A program made the translations under genes and the position numbers. This document shows, in pieces, positions 1-13,977 of a DNA stretch of 64,000 nt; positions within the stretch are counted from its first letter, which is position 1; the number at the start of each line of letters is the position of its first letter. The DNA lies in contig CAJNOL010000414.1 in NCBI GenBank assembly GCA_905250125.1, positions 1 to 64,000 of the forward strand. The letters run 5' to 3'. The stretch comes from Rotaria sordida. Lineage: Eukaryota; Rotifera; Eurotatoria; Philodinida; Philodinidae. The notes under the pieces are model-generated. The model did not search any database and was not told where the DNA came from. It was given only the letters and a program-made list of their open reading frames with translations.

Positions 1-2495
1 TTTTATATTGTAAATGAGGAAAAATTCTCTTTTAATGCTTTCAATTTGCCTTCTTATTCAATTGATGAACGTGCCACAAAAAGTATCACATTTCTTACTT
101 TCTCTCTAAAAATAATAGAGCTAAAAATAAACATAGTTCATTAATGCAAACAAGAAAAATTCCATTGAATGTTCACAATTATCTAAATACATTTGTAGCA
201 AAATTTCGAAATATTTTGATGTATTATGAATATTTCTTTGGAAAGTAGTATTTCATAATTAAATAGATTCTATATAATTGAAATCAATATCCATGGTAGA
301 TAATATCTTTCAATCGGTCTGCAACGTATTTTTCGGATGGTAAGGGTTTATAGTTTTTTCTTGTCATAAACTCACATTCGGATCTCAATGTATAACAATA
401 ATCCAAGAATGATTTTATCATTTTTGACATACCCAAAATTTATCAGCACCACTGAGTTGTTCGTACTAAACTCGATCAAATTGGGATGTGGATGTGGATG
501 GATGGTTGAGGAACTTCTTTTCCTTTCAAACTCCACATCCATACGCTCTCTCGCCGTTCCTACTGTATTATACTTCACAACTATGACGATCGTTGGTTTG
601 TTTGTTAGTATATTGGTAAAAACATTAATTCTTTTGCTTTTTATACTTTTATGAATGATAAAAAACATCAAAGAATACAATGAATGAATGTTATCTTGAA
701 TTAGAAAATCAATAGATGTAGTTCAGAAATATTGACTGTTCTTGGAAAATAATTTATAGTTGTCGAGTCTCGAACATCTGCACGCCACACAGTTGATTAC
801 TGAATGGAATACATGAAGAATCGGTGCACAACTGTAAAGATCTGATGATTTTCATAGTCCAATAAATGGTTATTATAATAGTATACGATACAAAACTATG
901 ATTATTTTGCATATAATTAATATGATATATTTTATTATTTGATTGAGTCTTGTAAGTAATGATATTTTAAAAGGTGTTTTCGATGCACTGAGTTTTCTTA
1001 TATCTATTGTATCATAGAATTTAATTGCACCAGTTCCAATAATAATGTGTAATATTATTTTGTTAATTCGTTAATTCACAAACAAAGTTCTTTTGAACGT
1101 TTATGGCATTTTGGAATGACGACATGTATTCGATTTAATTGTGATAATGATCGTACACTTACACATCCTATTTCTATTGTCTGTTCGTTTATCTTAAGAT
1201 TTATTTATGTTATTATTAGTGCTACCTGTTTTGTCCGTTTTAGATCAGAGTGTACTGTCTATACTTTCATTGCCGCTTTTGTTCTTGTATCATCTGTGTT
1301 GATTATTATTGTCAATTTTATTCATTTTTTTTTCATTTTCACTTAAATCTAAATGTAATATTAATGCAGAAATATTTCATGACTATTGTTTTATTAAAAA
1401 CCAAACTCAAATTTTGAAAAAAATAACATCAATCGAAAAATCTTTATAATACAATATATTCATAAACGATTATAAAGTGTCTCAATTTTTGGTTATAATT
1501 TATTCTTGGTTGCAAAAATAGGATAGTAAGAGAATTATTTAATTGTTTTTCTTTTTCATTTCGATCGGAATGGTTTGATTGTCCAGTTTCAACAGTTTCA
1601 GTTCGGAATACAGTTAAAAGAAAGTGAAAAATTTCGTTTTTGTTTCCTTTTTCTGTGGACTGACCCAAGCTCACCATTAATGAAATGGAGAAGGTTGACA
1701 ATGGTCAAAAAACTAATCAACTGATTTACGAACAATTCATCATATTCATAAACAATATAAAGATTATTTGCATATTAAACGAAATATCATTCTTATATCT
1801 TCATCTACGCAGAATTTATTATCTGAAGAAGCGATTACGTGTATTTCAGCGAATTTAGGACGAGTCATAAAAGCTTATAATAATAGAAATCTTTAACTGA
1901 TGCACATTTTGCGCAGATTCATCGATCAATGTGCAAAAAGTTTACATAGAAGATAAAGATGAATTTTCGCTTTCAATGTCAGACTAAATTGATCAATGGT
2001 TTGTATCAATTACTGCAAATGTTTCAGTGGATGACATACTTGATGGCTCTCTTTATGAAACATATCTTCAGATGAAACTGTATACGAACTTAAATAGATT
2101 CTCTTCTTTTTGTTTAACCATTGAATAGAAATGTCAACGTATTTATTAGATTATTTTGTGTTAATTAAATTTTTCTCTGTTATTTATATGCTTGTTTTGA
2201 CATCATGGCCAGTAAATTGGTAGTTTAACCAAAATAGCTTTTTTCTTCAGTCATCACTTATAATTGTTACTCTTTTCGTGCGCAAATATTAATCTTCTAA
2301 AAAAGAAGAGATTAGGGTTTGAACTTAACGATTTGTAGATCTAGGAATGCTATTATTTGATTATTTTTCCAGGAAAAGAAAGGAAAAGTTAACATTTATT
2401 TTCGCTTGTTTATTATTTTTAGGGGTGTTATATTAGTGTTAGTATAAAAACAAATGCTAATCCTTGAGTGAATATCTGAAGAAATCATCCATTCC
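1..2495. other. AT-rich intergenic stretch, no gene seen
   Basis: Only short open frames occur here, several on both strands over the same bases (for example about 370-680), with no recognisable domain, conserved motif or convincing splice structure. A short GGATGT-type simple repeat lies near 484-507. I see nothing that supports a gene. Confidence 0.6.
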
Positions 2496-4022
2496 AGTGC
2501 ATTGACAATAAAGTGATAGTTCAATGCTTCATGATTTTTTTATACATCTTAAAGAATATTAGTTTTAGTAATCTCTGAAAATTTCATCTCAATCTACATC
2601 ACTTTCTCCAAGACTATTATTCAAAATACTGTTAAAATTTTAAATGATCATTATTTTATGATCTTTTAACCGTTTTTTCTCGCGAATTTTTTTCGAAAAA
2701 GTTACTATTATTCTTTGAACTAAGGAAGTTTTAACAATGTACTTTTTTAATCATAATTGTTAGTAATTTCTATTATGACTTATGAAAGTTCAGAAATTTT
2801 CTGTAATTAAATATAAAATATTTCGATTCCTAGAACTGAACAGTATCCTACGTTTTTTTGACAGTGATCAAATATATTTGCAGATATACTACTGTATGCT
2901 CTACCAGTTGTACTTGCTCGACTACTGAATATTTTCTTGCTTAGTTACTCTTTTTGTTGTAAATGGTATGACGGTAAATAGTCATTAGAATTGATCCTTG
3001 ACATTTTTAGTGTTCGCAAAAAGGACGATACGTTTAGAGTGAGAATCACTTCGATAAAAAATACCATAGCAAAGAAAGTGTTTTCCGGATTTTGATTGTG
3101 AAAAATTGAATTTTATCAAAAATAAATGTTTCTTATAAAGATTTCACTATATGTCTACTCAATTATCTGTTCCAAACGTTTTATCCTGTATTATTCTATA
3201 GATGATACCATAATGGGGAAATCTTTTTTTCTAGATAAAAAATATGTATTCTGGTGTTATCTTGCAGGTTAATTGTGAATGTCAGGTTCATTCTTGATGA
3301 AGCTCAACTTTTCACAATCAAAATCTGAAAAAAATACTCTCCCTTGTATGCCATTTTTTATCGAAGTGACTCCCACTCTAAATGTAGCCTCCTTTCTGCG
3401 AACACTAAAAGTGTCTAAGATCAATTCTAGTGGCTATATATCATCATACTACTCACAAAAAAAGAGTAACTAAGCGATAAAATATTTAGTAGCCGAACAA
3501 GTAGAATCTGTAGAGAATATATTAGTATCTTCAAACATATCTAATCCATGATAGGAACAAGGTGATTTTTGACGAAAACCAATAGATTTTTTATATGAGA
3601 CAGAATTGTTGATTGTATAAGATGAAGAAACTTTTCAAACTCTATCATTGATGAAAACATCAAAGCATTCCTTTTTTGTCATATAGAAACGCGCTCGACC
3701 GATATTTTTCTAATAAATTGTCAACAAGAGAGTAGAATACGGTCCTGTTCCGGGTGTCGAAATATTTTATATTTAATTATAGAAAATTCCAGAAATTTTG
3801 TAAGTATTAATAGAAATTATTAAAAATTATGATTGAAAGAGTACATAGTTAAAACTTCCTCAGTTCGAAAGATGATAGTAAGTTTTTCGAAGAAAATTCG
3901 CAAAACAAAACGGTTAAAAAAAATCAGGAAATAATGATCATTAAAAGTTTCCGAGATTATTAAAACCATTACCGTTTACAATATATCAAAAAACCATGAA
4001 GTACTGAGCTGTCAATGCATCG
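2496..4022. repeat. Long diverged foldback (inverted repeat) element, about 1.5 kb
   Basis: The left arm (about 2496-3129) is the reverse complement of the right arm (about 3275-4022) over nearly its whole length, with a central spacer of about 140 bp. The arms match by eye with scattered mismatches and small indels, and the right arm carries roughly 150 extra bases around 3550-3700. Anchor matches are GTGCATTGACA near 2497 against TGTCAATGCAT near 4010, and TTAGTGTTCGCA near 3008 against its complement near 3400. No transposase is visible. It is probably an old foldback transposon or MITE-like unit. Confidence 0.8.
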
Positions 4023-4908
4023 TCGATGTCTGAGTCTTTAATATTAAAATTAAATCTAATTCTTTGGTATTATATGACATTCGAAGTATATAATGTAAAA
4101 GTCTTAGCATTATTTCATATTTCTAATATAACTCCTACATGCAACCACATCTCTGATAATTTAAGTTCAAAAGTTCTTAATAACAGAACAATTTAGTTCT
4201 GTTTCGAGTATAAAAAAACCTTTACTGTATCATTGGAAAATTCTGAGCTTGAAATCTAAGGAGTGTACTTGCGGGTAGCAAATGTATTCGATTTCAAAAT
4301 AATGTTAATTTAATACTAAGATCTTTGTATGAAATAATTTTAATGCCAAATAATACCAAAAGATGTCTATAAAATATTTTTTTTTTACAACAAAATTTAG
4401 ATTAATAAACATTAGACAAGTCTCTCTAGTTAGTAATTCTAATTCAAATTTGAAAATTTTTTATTCTCTTGTTAAAATCAATATCTATAGTCCAATTTAA
4501 GGTAATGTTTCAAAGAAAAATATTTAAATATAAATAAGGAATTAATAATAAAATAAAATAAAATTCTAATAGTTTTATATTCTATTATGGAATGTTTGAC
4601 TTAATAATGGATTTTCAAATGCTCGCTATTATTAACATGATTAAAAGACATCATTTGTTGACTTTTAATTTATTTCAGCTAACATCAATAATTAATATCC
4701 ATGCATCAATGTTATTAATTCATTTATTTATATTAAAGCATTAATTTCAAATACTTAGTATTTATTTTGATGCAGTAATCAAAATTTGAAGTTTATATGT
4801 ATTAATGAAAGAAATTTTTATTTTTCTTTTGTTAATGATATTTTTAAAATAATACATGTGAATTTATTGAATTATTATAACCATAGTGAAGTTACCAACA
4901 AGGAAAAC

Positions 4909-5507
4909 GCTTCAACTATCTCCTTTCGATTTCAAAGATATTTTGCCTATGGATACTACAGTTTTGTAAGAAAAATCCTAAAAAGATTTGAGTTTCTATT
5001 GAGATTTGAATAAGCTATTGAATTTCTACTCTATCTATTTTCCAAAAGTCGCCGATATTCGAAAAACTCGTATTTTCGAATATTCATCTGAAATTTTAAA
5101 CATATAGGAAATTCAACTAGACTAGGTTTTTTAAAAAAATTCAGAAATTTCGAACAAAGTCTTTTCGAGATACGAACCTGTCAAAAGATGCATGCTGTAT
5201 ACGCTATCTATAGTAAAGGATCTATACCTTGTAAGTCTCATATCTCGAAGAGACTTTGTTCAAAACTTGTGAATTTTTTATGAAAGTTAGTTTAATCAAG
5301 TTCTGCATATGCACGAAGTTTCAGATCAAAATTTGAAAATACGAGTTCTTCGAAAATTGGAAGTCTCTAAAAAATAGACAAAATAAAAATTCGATAACTT
5401 AATGAAATCTCAATAGGAATCCATAGCCTTTTAGAGTTTTTATTAGAACACTATGTAGTATCTATAGGCAAATAAATCATTGTAATCGGAAGAAAATAGC
5501 TGAAGAA
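4909..5507. repeat. Diverged inverted repeat, about 600 bp
   Basis: The left arm (about 4909-5190) pairs with the right arm (about 5222-5507) around a centre near 5206. Shared blocks include TTTTGCCTATGGATACTAC against its complement near 5455, CTATTGAGATTT against AAATCTCAATAG, and AACAAAGTCTTTTCGAGATA against its complement near 5250. A 75-codon open frame at 4786-5013 runs into the left arm and is not considered a gene. Confidence 0.8.
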
Positions 5508-8285
5508 GTGTCGATTGGTATCTGAGTATAGGAAAATGGGCTACTCACAGCTGCTCAATTAGATACTGTGTGTAACCATTTTCAAAAACGAATATTGAAT
5601 ACTTACCCAAGTCTCGATTAGATACCTTTAAATAACTATGTACTGAGACAATATTCAACAGGTTATCCATTCAAATAACTGTGACTATATGATGGCAGCA
5701 GGAGATTTCGTCGTATAGCTGAACTTATTACTTTTCATAGTGATAGTTGTATTCTATATTGGTTAGTTATTGATGTTAGATAAAATAAACTAAAAGTCAA
5801 CGAATGATGTTTTTCATTCATATTGAAGTTGATAGCATTTAAAAATCAATTACGAAGTCGAACTTTTCATGATAAAATCTAAAATTTGATTAAAATTTTA
5901 AAGTTCAATTTCTTTTATTTATTATTCAAATAATGTTTTGTTTTTTATTTTTCATAATAATATCATTCAGAAGCCTAAAAAGAATAATTGTATTCAAATG
6001 AGATTTTGGTAAAAATGAAAATTCCAATGATAAAACAAATATTTTTATCAGTATATTTCTATGAGTTTAGTTAACTGAATTTGCTTGATTCAAATGTTCA
6101 TTTTAAATCAATGCAATTGAACTACATTAATTTTAATACTCATTTCATGATGAGCAATTTCAATTTTTCGCCTCATGTTTTTGATATAAGAATTATGAAA
6201 GCTATGAAATTATTTTGCCTTTTTAGTCTTATGGGTATAAGAAAGAAAATGGGCCTTTAAATATTCTTATCTCTTTCAGAGTAATACTATTTAGTGCTTT
6301 GTATCTAATTATCAATAGTATCAAGAACAAAAAGTTTTTTATACTTTCTCTGAAAGATGAGTCCATGAATATACCGAATTGAGGCATGGTTTTTCGTTTG
6401 CTCTTGAAACTTGCAGGAATCTAGTACAGTTCTGTGAACTGATAAGACTACGTGATTAGATTTTGAAAATCGATAATTCCTAGTGTAGAATCAATTAGTA
6501 TACATGTTGTTTTTTTTCTATTGTATGATTATTTACATAATGATAATTTCTCTTATTCTCATGAAACAATCAATAGATTTAACCAAACAAATATAATAAT
6601 ATTTTGTTAAACAATCGATAAAAATGAAATCACTTTTTTTTTACAAAAATAGAAATATTTCTTATTCTAAAAATAGTTTAGAATATATTCTAGTAATGTA
6701 AATAATTGTTTAGTATTTCAATAAGAAACATATAAAATATTGTTACTATATAGATTGATATACATCTCAATATATATGAAATAATAGAAACTAATTTATA
6801 GAAGTTTAGTAGTATGCATAAGAGACTAATCTAAAATGATTCTACGTAGTCAACATTTGTTTGGTTTCTTTTCTATAGATATATATAAATATCTCAAGAG
6901 AAAATGAAGGTTAGTTGATAAAATGTTTCTATAAAAAGAAAAAAAAATTAGTAATGAAATCTACATGTCATCCTGAGTTATCGTCGATATTCAATGCATT
7001 TACGAGTAAGATAAGGAACCAATAAAGATATTCTTTTCTTGACTAACGTCTCTTAGAGTAACAAGGACAATGCCCTTATATGACATTGTTAACTTTTCGA
7101 TGACAATATACTAATCGAATAACAGAAAATAACAACCAAATATACTTTTTATTGATGGCAAAAAAATGAATATTGAATATCTACATAGATGAGCATTTGT
7201 TTTTTTTTTCTTTATCAAAAACTAATGTGAAAATTCAATTAATCATCTATAACATGCAACAACTATCATTATTCCTTTGTTACAAACGAAAAGACTATCA
7301 CAGAATTCTTATAAAATTATTACCATTCTTTAGAAGAAAGGAAGAAAAATTGATTGACATATAATTATATCGTTATGCAGATTGGGAAAAAAACAAGTTA
7401 CTCAATGTTTATATTATTCGCTTGAAAATCAAACAGGAATAATACATAGATATCTGTTGCTATTCCAGTATTTTCACTATATTTAAGTAAGTCTCAAATA
7501 AGATGTTATATTTATTCAGATAATAAAAAATAATGATATTTATGCCATCTGTAAAGATAATCAGTTCTCTTTAGCTTAATCATTTATTAGCGTAGCATGA
7601 AAAATGACGATGCCAAATGATATTTATCATATAAAACAAATGAGACGTTGCAAAAAAAAAAAATCGTTTTTTCAGATTTACTCATGCGAATGTTTAAGAG
7701 AACAATAATTAATTATACCTATCTTCTGGTGATAAAATGGACCACAATCACAAAAGATAAAAAATTATCATCTGTAAGATATCGGAAATGCAAAATTAAA
7801 GTAGAAGTTTTTTTTCCTATTCTTTATATATCGTTAGATAGATCACGATGAACTGCTTAAGAAAATGTGCATTTCCGATTTTTTGGAATGATTTTTTTTT
7901 GGAGGGAACTTTCAGTTCTTTCAAATGGCCCCTTTTTTTTGAAAAATAATATAATCGAGTCATATATACAATGAAAAATCATGAGTTCCTAGTCACATTG
8001 ATTCAATCATAATTGTGAACAAGATGTATCCTCCTGATATACTAAATAGACAGGTAGTTATTAATATTAACTAGCAATGCCAACATTTGTTTAACAGAAA
8101 CAAATAATGGTAAAGCGAGATTCAAAGTTATTCTGATAGTCTTTTATACCGGCTACAATTTCATAAAAGAACCAATGATTAAAAATAATGTTTTGAATTT
8201 ACTAGACCGTATACAAATCTTTGATTGCTTACATTTGAAGTTTGAAACACCCATGTGTATTCTATTTGTCGTTTAGTTATTGCAA
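5508..8285. other. AT-rich intergenic stretch, no gene seen
   Basis: No supported gene. Short open frames at 7173-7364 and 7648-7851 are lysine, isoleucine and phenylalanine rich, as expected by chance in DNA of this composition. Near 5510-5640 a reading with several stops is faintly protein-like but too broken to name. Confidence 0.5.
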
Positions 8286-8348
8286 GAGGAAAACGGCTGA
8301 TTGCAATCGAAACAATCATCAGCGATCAGACAATCAGCTTTTTCCTCC
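8286..8348. repeat. Short inverted repeat
   Basis: GAGGAAAACGGCTGATTG at the left is mirrored by CAATCAGCTTTTTCCTC at the right, with a loop of about 28 bp. It abuts the larger foldback that follows and could be a separate small MITE or the outer part of the same insertion. Confidence 0.65.
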
Positions 8349-8357
8349 CTTGAGTTA

Positions 8358-9055
8358 TTGTGTTGTTGAAATTTTCTCCACACTTAGTTCATTTCGTAAT
8401 TGATAGAGCTATTCAAATACTACAGAACGAACTACTTGATAAAATCCATAATCTACTGTTAGTGAGGCGCAATTTTCCAGTTTATCGACTGATATTTGAC
8501 AATATTCAAACAGAATAATATCTATTTCGCTGCAAATAAATATCATATTTGGAATCAACACAAAAGATAGTGAATTGACTTATTCATGTTTCAAACATTT
8601 TCTGATCAAGTTTTCATCATGGTATCTCTCTCAGGAATATGTGGAAAAATGAATTTAATCAAAATATCATTTGTAACAGTGGAAAGCAACTTCTAAACAT
8701 GCAAAATACTATTTATAGACAAAAAGACAGATGACTAAACTATAAAATATTATTTCATTTTTCCACGTATGCCTGAGAGAGATACTGTGGTGAGAATTTG
8801 ATCAGAAAAAGTTTGAACTATACATAAGTCAACTCGCTTTTTTTTATGTTCATTTCAAATCTGACATTGGTTTGAAGTGAAATGGGTATTATTCTGCTTG
8901 AAAATCGGCAAATATTAGTTGATAAAATTGAAAATTGGACCGGATTAATAGTAGACTAAGGATATTGTTAAGTAGTTCGTTTTGCAGTGCTTGAATAACT
9001 CTATCAATTACGAAGTGAACTAAGTGTGAAGAAAGTTTTCAAATTGTTTTTTGAA
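8358..9055. repeat. Diverged inverted repeat, about 700 bp
   Basis: The left arm from about 8358 to 8650 pairs with the right arm from about 8755 to 9055. Clear anchors are CACACTTAGTTCATTTCGTAATTGATAGAG against its near-complement around 9000-9030, ATTCAAACAGAATAATA against TATTATTCTGCTTGAAAA, and ATCTCTCTCAGG against CCTGAGAGAGAT. The centre is about 100 bp of unpaired AT-rich sequence. No coding content is seen. Confidence 0.8.
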
Positions 9056-9463
9056 CTATAGATCGAAAATCCCTCTATCTAAGAGGTATACCAACATCAA
9101 AATTTCATCCGAATTACGAACCATTCTCATACATTTTATTTTTTGAATCTTTTGCGAAAATCATTGGTTTCAAAATGATTTCATAATATATATAATCGAA
9201 GAATGAAATGTCCTCATGTCTTCTTTTTTAATTGCTGAAAACCGCAGATCGCTAATTACTTGCATTCTTGACTTAAATGTTTTCCTAGATCATACGTGAT
9301 CGTTTCTTATTTTCTCTAACATTTTAACTGATTTTCTTTTGTTAAATTTCAAATAATCAATAGAGACTATCTAAGCGGTGTATTACTGTTGTTCATGTAC
9401 AACTGATCAATATCTGAGCATGACTAGTCTGGCCGGTTGTGCTACGTCTATATTACTCGTATA

Positions 9464-9982
9464 ATACTGATGATTTGTAATTGTTTGAGTTATATATTTT
9501 GTCCGAATTCAAAATAATAAAGTTAAATGTTTGTCACTCCTAGAAAGAAACCTCGTGCTAGTAAATTAAAAGCTTTAGACAAAAATTTCAATCGCTCTAT
9601 TTGTAGTGTAATATCAACAATTGAAAACATTCAACGAACATATTAAAAACTGTGCTATTTAAGAAAGTATTTGCAGAGGACTTTATGATGATTTTCATAA
9701 AATGATTAAAATTTCACATGTTGTTTCCGTTCTATGCAATCTTAAACTGAGCAAACATCCTATTCCTCATCATCATCGATTATAATACATTATCTAAACT
9801 GCCTGATCGATTGTCTTCAATAAAAGTTTGCCGGTTGTATGCTTTACCATTTTACCTGACAAGTACGAATTATGAGAAATAAGTTTGTTAAAAGGACATT
9901 TCAGCAAAAGATTTTACGAAGGTACTTGATTATTTTGAATTCGGACAAGATATATAACTGAAACAATAATAAATCATTAACA
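9464..9982. mobile_element. Internally deleted DNA transposon with about 46-bp terminal inverted repeats
   Basis: The ends are near-identical inverted repeats: TTATATATTTTGTCCGAATT on the left matches the complement of the block near 9942-9962 on the right, and similarity extends outwards to TGATTTGTAATTGTTTGAG. The roughly 520-bp body keeps the C-terminal part of a DDE-type transposase (separate entry). The short length and broken frame mean it cannot act on its own. The target-site duplication is not clear by eye. Confidence 0.8.
9527..9788 (+). pseudogene. DDE_Tnp_4 (PIF/Harbinger or IS5-like) transposase C-terminal remnant
   Basis: A 39-codon frame (9527-9646) contains KKPRASKLKALDKNFNRSI followed by a TIENIQRTY stretch. 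This matches the 'N-R-S-S-R-x-x-x-E-N' region that ends the catalytic core of DDE_Tnp_4 transposases. After a stop, the +1 frame from about 9669 continues with CRGLYDDFHKMIKISHVV and VLCNLKLSKHP, which fits the last helices of the same family. The first and second catalytic Asp regions are absent. The frameshift, stop and truncation make it dead. It lies inside the terminal-repeat element at 9464-9982. The family is assigned from motif shape, not a search. Confidence 0.65.
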
Positions 9983-10184
9983 TTATACAAAATACTATAG
10001 CTGGTTAAAAAGAAATCACATTTATTTGATATCCTCAAGACGTAGTATGATAAAATAAAAAACTGAAACATCCAATCATATTAATTAACCCCAGTTTTAT
10101 CGATATAAACCATCTATTTCAGATAATAAATCTGATATACTAAATGATACAATCATTGATAACTAAGGATTTGTACATTTCTTC

Positions 10185-10284
10185 NNNNNNNNNNNNNNNN
10201 NNNNNNNNNNNNNNNNNNNNNNNNNNNNNNNNNNNNNNNNNNNNNNNNNNNNNNNNNNNNNNNNNNNNNNNNNNNNNNNNNNNN
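10185..10284. other. Assembly gap of exactly 100 N
   Basis: There are 100 consecutive N bases. The round number suggests a scaffolding gap of unknown true length. An open frame drawn across it (10144-10347) has no meaning. Confidence 0.98.
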
Positions 10285-12701
10285 ATTTTTGATCGGATGT
10301 CATATAGTCGCACGCTAATTGAAACAAAAAAAGCAACATTTTTTTGACAGAATTAGGAAAATGTACTGTACTGATTTACGGCATTCAATAGTAGATTATA
10401 GTAGCTCACTTCTGTAACAGAATAAATGAGCATGGAAGAGTTGAAGATAATATTTAAGTAGATTCTAATAGATTTTGAAATATTTAGAATCTACAAATAG
10501 AATTCATATTTTTATCAACTCATGATGCAACTTTTTGTTGAATTAAGTCAAAATTTATAAAAATATGATACATAAATATCGATTAAAAACATCCACCTTT
10601 AAACATGCTTTATTTGCATGGCGTCTATAGACGATATATCACATTCTTCTAGAATTCGTGCCCTATCTAGAAATTTCAGTAGATAATTAGGAGCAACAAA
10701 AATCGATTTGAATGTGGCAATGATAATCCATCACATTAGTACGTTTTGTTTTGAGCTATTTAACCTATAAGACGCAAGCAGACAAACATTGATCTTTAAC
10801 ATATTTCGAACAAAAATGGTGAATTTCAGTCAATTTTTTTGGACTTTTTTCGGTTTATTCAAAAAACCGCAAAAAAAATCGTGTTTCAGCAGATTTTTTC
10901 TACTTTTTTGTGCGTCTTTCTATCTAATTTTGTCACATTTCTGCATGAATGTGGCTGAAAAGTTATTTCTATGAAAAAATACCAACTGTAACTAGAAAAG
11001 TTGAACTTTTGGCGTTGATGAATGAAAAATTTTTATCCAAATATTTTTTCGTCGCACATTGAATCTAGGTTTTCTTTAAAAATTCATTCTAATGAGCTAT
11101 TTACTTTAACAAGAGACATGAAATCCTTCCATTTATTATTCTTAATTCATTTCAATATGAAAACTTTTCATTTCGATTAAGCTGACGCTGTCGTATATAA
11201 ATTGTTCGCACCTCTTATTATGATAAAGAGTCACTGGAAAAAGACAAGTTCTGAATTTCAGTAGATGAAATTCATATTAGCTATATTTTGGGAAGAAAAG
11301 ATAAAGTCTGCTATAGATGAACATCAGTTGACGGCCTCACAGCAACATAGAGATGGAAATATTCATCATGGAAAACATTGTAGCATAATTAAACAATGAT
11401 CTATTTTTAGATTTATTTCATTAATTTAGACTTACATTGAATATAAAATTTGCTTGTTATAAAAATGATTATGCTTTGAGCTGTTGAGCAACTCTCTATG
11501 AGTTATAAGCCAATCGATAAACATTTTCTTTCTGAATTCGAAATAATTACCATGGGTGAGATCGACAAAGATCATCAAAATATCAGCGCTACATTTCTGA
11601 CAATACCTCTGGTAACATTATAATTATTAATGAAGACGACAGAACTTTTCATCAAAGGAACGAAACACCGAACTGCTATATGCTTCCTATAGCGCCGTCA
11701 CTAATAACTATACCAGACGTCAGCTTTTTAATAAAGAGAAACATATGTTTTTCTTCTTATAGATAACCGATTGGTAATAGCAGAAAATAAGCAGATCTTT
11801 GGTGCATGCATTTTTTTTTCTTGCCGAGGTTGCTTTATGCGAATAGAATAATGCATTTTTCTTTGTGTAAGAGAATTGGTTTTTGTTTTCATTTAATACT
11901 CTAATTTAAAAGCAGAAGATATTTTTCAATAGGTGCATTTTTTCTTTGTTATTTGTCTATCGATAGATCAGGAAAGAGAGAAAAAGTAATTTTTATAGAT
12001 TGTATACATTTTTTGTGCAACTATAGTTAGTTTATGACAATAGAGGAGAGATGGTATTCATTAAAAATTTTAGTTCTTTGTTAATATGAGATAAAAATTT
12101 ATTGCTTAGGAAAATTCCTTTTTTTTGTGATCGTCAATTAATAGAAATAGAGAAAAATGTACATTTATTAAAATACATGTACTGAGTCTTTCTTCTTCTA
12201 TCAAATACCTATTTAATTCATAGATATTACTATTCGTGTAATAACAAGTCTGTAGCATTAGGGAAGAAGATCCTCTGAATATTTTATATATAGATATGTA
12301 TAGTTTTTCCGATAAGTACTCAATTTTTGACATATAATACGTATCTCGATATCAATAAATACAATTTTTTTTATGATGAAGTAGTTAGTTCATAGCAGTT
12401 TTGAATAAATCTTTCTTTAACGCGAATTTATTTTTATCGAATATTCTGTTATGAGAATAGAGATGTATTCAAATAGTATTTAAGTCCATTCTTTCTTTTC
12501 TTTTTGATGAGTAATCCATCCATAATGTAGTCAAGAATATTTCTTATTCAATATAAATTAGTTAGATAATTTTAAATCTTTACTTTTAAGAGAATTTAGA
12601 ACGGTTTCTTTACCCGACTAATTTTTGTTTAATGTTGACTCAAAAATTACTAAAGTTAGGTGTATATTGAACCTTAGAATAATATTCCTATCATATTATT
12701 A
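10285..12701. other. AT-rich intergenic stretch, no gene seen
   Basis: No gene supported. A short hairpin (CGGTTTATTCAAAAAACCG, near 10850-10870) and several T runs are present. The 75-codon minus-strand frame at 12106-12333 has no recognisable feature. Confidence 0.5.
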
Positions 12702-13225
12702 CTTTCTTTTTCCTTCAGTTACATAGACATGCTTTTTAACCAGTTTATTCTAAGGTTAGATTTCCATGAAATTACATTGCACTTTCGATTTAATAGAAAT
12801 AATAATGTTCAGAATTCTAAATTTTTACCGTAAAGTATAAGAAAATAATATAACTGTTATTTGAAATAATATCATTCAGAATTTCTCCAAAGTATATTCT
12901 TAATTGTGAAATACTTTAGATTTTCTACGATTAGATTTTTGAATATTACAAAAGATATTTTTGGTTTGTTGACGAGATATGTATATATAGAAAATGTAAA
13001 GTACTCTACAATTAAGAATATACTTTGGAGAAATTCTCAACAATATCATTCCAAATAACAATTATATTATTATTTTCTTATATTTACGGTGAAAACTTAG
13101 AATTCTGAATATTATTATTTCTATTAAATCGAAAGTGTAATGTGATTTTGTTGAAGTTTAACCATAGAATATACTGATTAAAAACTATCTCTATGTAACT
13201 GAAGCAAAACAGAAAAAGAAAACCT
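12702..13225. repeat. Diverged inverted repeat, about 520 bp
   Basis: Arms of about 215 bp (12702-12920 and about 12996-13225) flank a spacer of about 75 bp. Strong anchors are CTTCAGTTACATAGA against TCTATGTAACTGAAG, AATTTCTCCAAAGTATATTC against GAATATACTTTGGAGAAATT, and TTCGATTTAATAGAAATAAT against its complement near 13115. No coding capacity. Confidence 0.85.
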
Positions 13226-13977
13226 ATTGTATATAAAATGTACATGTTTTAAGTTTTGTTAATTTTTATGGAAAAAAATTGGTCGTTTTTTCGACCTAAA
13301 AAATTTTGATGTACAAAATCTGTATAAATAGAACAAACTAAATATCAAATAATACACATTTTTTTAAAGACCAAATTAGTATAAATTAAGTGTCATGTTT
13401 GTCTGCTTGAGGATTTTTTCGTTCAAATTCATTCCTTTTGATGCTTATTTATTTCTTTCATAGATTTCTTTCATCCTGACATTCATATTTTTCTCATACG
13501 AGCATGTTCATGATATCGTTTCGTACGTTATAATCTAACACATTGATTATTGCACAGAAACATTCTTCTCATGGGATCAAACTTTCTTCTCTTTTTCAGT
13601 CAAGATAAGATTAGTACAGTCACTTGAGAAATATTCTTGTGTAAAATGAACAAAAAAAATGAATTCGACACTTTAGTTGACTTTATGTTCTTTGTCTTTC
13701 TTTTACTCCGTCGTAGACAATTTAGCCATATAAGCAATCGATCTAACGTTATCAACTATATCATTTTTTTTCTTTTTTCTGTTATCCACAATACTAATGA
13801 GTTGTTATTTTGATTTTATTGCAATCATAGAGTCGTAAGTAGAGGATAGTTGAATAATAGTAGTTAATATCTTCAAAGCATATCTTCGAATAAAATATTC
13901 TTAGGTGATTAGGAAGATACACTATGGACCTTGCGCATATATTAGTTAGTTACCCAAACATAGTTACTTTCTGTTAA

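Noticed and set aside
372..680. Overlapping open frames on both strands
   Set aside because: Frames on both strands over the same bases with simple-repeat content; no domain, no splice sites.
4786..5013. 75-codon open frame
   Set aside because: Runs into the left arm of an inverted repeat, and its residue content is that of random AT-rich DNA.
10144..10347. Open frame spanning the N gap
   Set aside because: Half of it is unknown bases.
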